Positions 6,401 through 6,595 of a stretch of DNA of 6,595 bases are shown piece by piece. The translations under genes and the position numbers were made by a program. The DNA lies in contig DDHX01000034.1 in the NCBI GenBank assembly GCA_002338255.1, positions 15,281 to 21,875 of the forward strand. Reading direction: 5' to 3'. Source of the DNA: Ruminococcaceae bacterium UBA1865 (GTDB lineage: Bacteria; Bacillota; Clostridia; Oscillospirales; Acutalibacteraceae). Under the pieces are notes generated by a model that saw nothing but the letters and a program-made list of their open reading frames with translations, did not search any database and was not told the origin of the DNA. Each line of letters starts with the position of its first letter. Position 1 is the first letter of the stretch.

Positions 6401-6595
6401 GTACATAAACTGGCGGTAATATTCGATAGGTATCCACGGAGCGCCGATCTGCACACTGATATCGCTCGGTTCCAGCCAAACGGGCTGCGCGGCCTCCAAT
6501 GCCTGCACATTGCGGGTGAACAATTCTGGATTTTCCTCTGCTTTCTGCCTCGCGTACAGCAGCTTGTCACGGACATGGCCGCTCAAATATTCCTC
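3443..6595 (-). CDS. C-terminal part of a large ICE-type SNF2/DEAH helicase (methylase-helicase 'polyvalent' protein family)
   Basis: The visible 1050 codons form a SNF2/DEAH helicase. The frame is open to the right edge: codons EEY precede the TTG at 6586, which is the leucine of a conserved YLSG-HVRDKL motif and not a start. Numbering from that leucine: RPHQLNFAARVI (219-230), Walker A GAGKT (242-246), DEAH (403-406), ATGTPISN (453-460), motif V GSTSKLGTGVN (701-711), motif VI QRSGRILRQG (733-742), then a basic/coiled region (about 800-1020) and an acidic tail. All helicase motifs are intact. Relatives known to me in clostridial ICEs are far larger, with an N-terminal DNA N6-adenine methylase; phage P1 DarB is a comparable methylase-helicase that protects incoming DNA from restriction. 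A similar role in element establishment is inferred, because the N-terminal part is outside the window. More GC-rich than the genes downstream, it marks the element backbone. Confidence 0.9.
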   Translation of the reverse strand, partial: EEYLSGHVRDKLLYARQKAEENPELFTRNVQALEAAQPVWLEPSDISVQIGAPWIPIEYYRQFMYETFDTPAYLQVDEYTGNNNRIDVEYLEFTTAWRINSKSSEKESVKVNQTYGTKRVNAYQIYEDTLNLQSVTVRDPVPYVDKNGKDQVRYVVNANETMIARAKQNQIKEAFASWLWHDSERREALLKIYNERFNTIKPREYNGSHLVFRGMSSEEKLRPHQLNFAARVIYSGTGLAGHVVGAGKTAALIAAGMYMKQNGTIKKPVYVVPNPLTSQWATEFYRFFPNANILVTTIKDFEKQNRKKFVSKIAMNDYDAIIIGHSQFERIPISQRRQEEQLNKEINQISFAIEQIKQEKGENWAIKQMVIFQNNLRARLDRLAAEFKKDDLLTFEQLGVDFMMVDEAHYFKNCFTYTKMRNVAGIGKSSSQRASDMLMKCQYLQEINNGKGVVFATGTPISNSMSEMFVMQRFLQPQELARIGLSYFDNWAANFGEIISSLEITPEGNGYRMRQRFAKFHNIPELMSMFKLVADIQTADMLDLPTPEIEGGKPTVIAVEATPYQKMIMDSFVERAEKIRSREVDPSVDNMLKLTGEARLMAIDPRLVYEDAPNDLNTKLNRCIEDAYAIWEETKEKRLTQLVFCDSGTPKPGKFNVYDEFKRVLMEKGVPESEIAFVHDAKTETQRDTLFEKVRQGEIRIILGSTSKLGTGVNVQDKLICTSDLDCPWKPSDLTQRSGRILRQGNDNPVVSIRRYVTKGTFDSYLWQIQEQKLRYITQVMSGKSIARSCEDMDETVLTAAEVKAIATDNPMLAEKMEVDNEVARLKLLRGSWQNEHAVLERNISGYYPESIARYRDNIEKIRADLDLLRNTEGQEFKITIDGRTFDERVPAGERLMLLSRLDDWKDKDTPLPVGEYRGLALSLEHGAFDSLKFTLKGTHTYRGDLGSSGLGAITRIENAAGQIAKLLADEKSELANFERQLEEAKKEITKPFEYEQRLAEFAARQSEINTTLEFKELQKQEEVILDENASDEVNEEKCEPEDDYTVEEA

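Noticed and set aside
6584..6586. TTG at 6586 as the start of the ICE helicase gene
   Set aside because: The frame stays open upstream (EEY), the TTG codes for the leucine of a conserved family motif, and no ribosome site is visible; the gene continues beyond the window.

Overview
The window looks like part of an integrative and conjugative element (ICE), or a related plasmid, from a Firmicute and probably a clostridium. The main reason is the long minus-strand gene on the right. It is a SNF2/DEAH-type helicase region starting with the YLSG-V-R-KL signature that I associate with the very large methylase-helicase 'polyvalent' proteins of clostridial ICEs. Purine-rich Shine-Dalgarno sites, AT-rich sigma-A-like promoters and GTG start use fit the same assignment. 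All four genes lie on the minus strand, so transcription runs from right to left.

Layout from right to left: (1) 6595-3443, the C-terminal 1050 codons of the ICE helicase, open at the right edge and relatively GC-rich. (2) 3442-3149, a 294-bp junction with an orphan perfect Shine-Dalgarno, a 19-codon fragment resembling the start of the next gene, a good sigma-A promoter, and a degraded coding-like stretch. (3) 3148-2444, a 234-aa AT-rich gene starting at GTG. (4) 2282-1569, a 237-aa AT-rich gene. Genes 3 and 4 are diverged but share one domain layout, which I assign to DUF2971 or a close relative. (5) 1568-1401, a short region with a 29-codon open tail in frame with the preceding gene, and a promoter. 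(6) 1400-1, the first 466 codons of an SF2 helicase of the DinG/XPD type, running off the left edge just before motif VI.

The picture is a mosaic. A low-GC pair of DUF2971-like genes sits between an ICE backbone gene and a helicase gene of intermediate composition, with broken coding fragments at both seams. Small uncharacterised proteins beside an SF2 helicase, carried as ICE cargo, are typical of anti-phage or anti-plasmid conflict islands. That function is inference: no catalytic activity can be read from the DUF2971-like proteins, and the helicase has its own promoter, so it need not work with them.

Most worth following are the tandem DUF2971-like pair, the fragment of a further family member at 3339-3398 (repeat of the MTNKV start and a 13-bp direct repeat), and the coding remnants marking the insertion seams.
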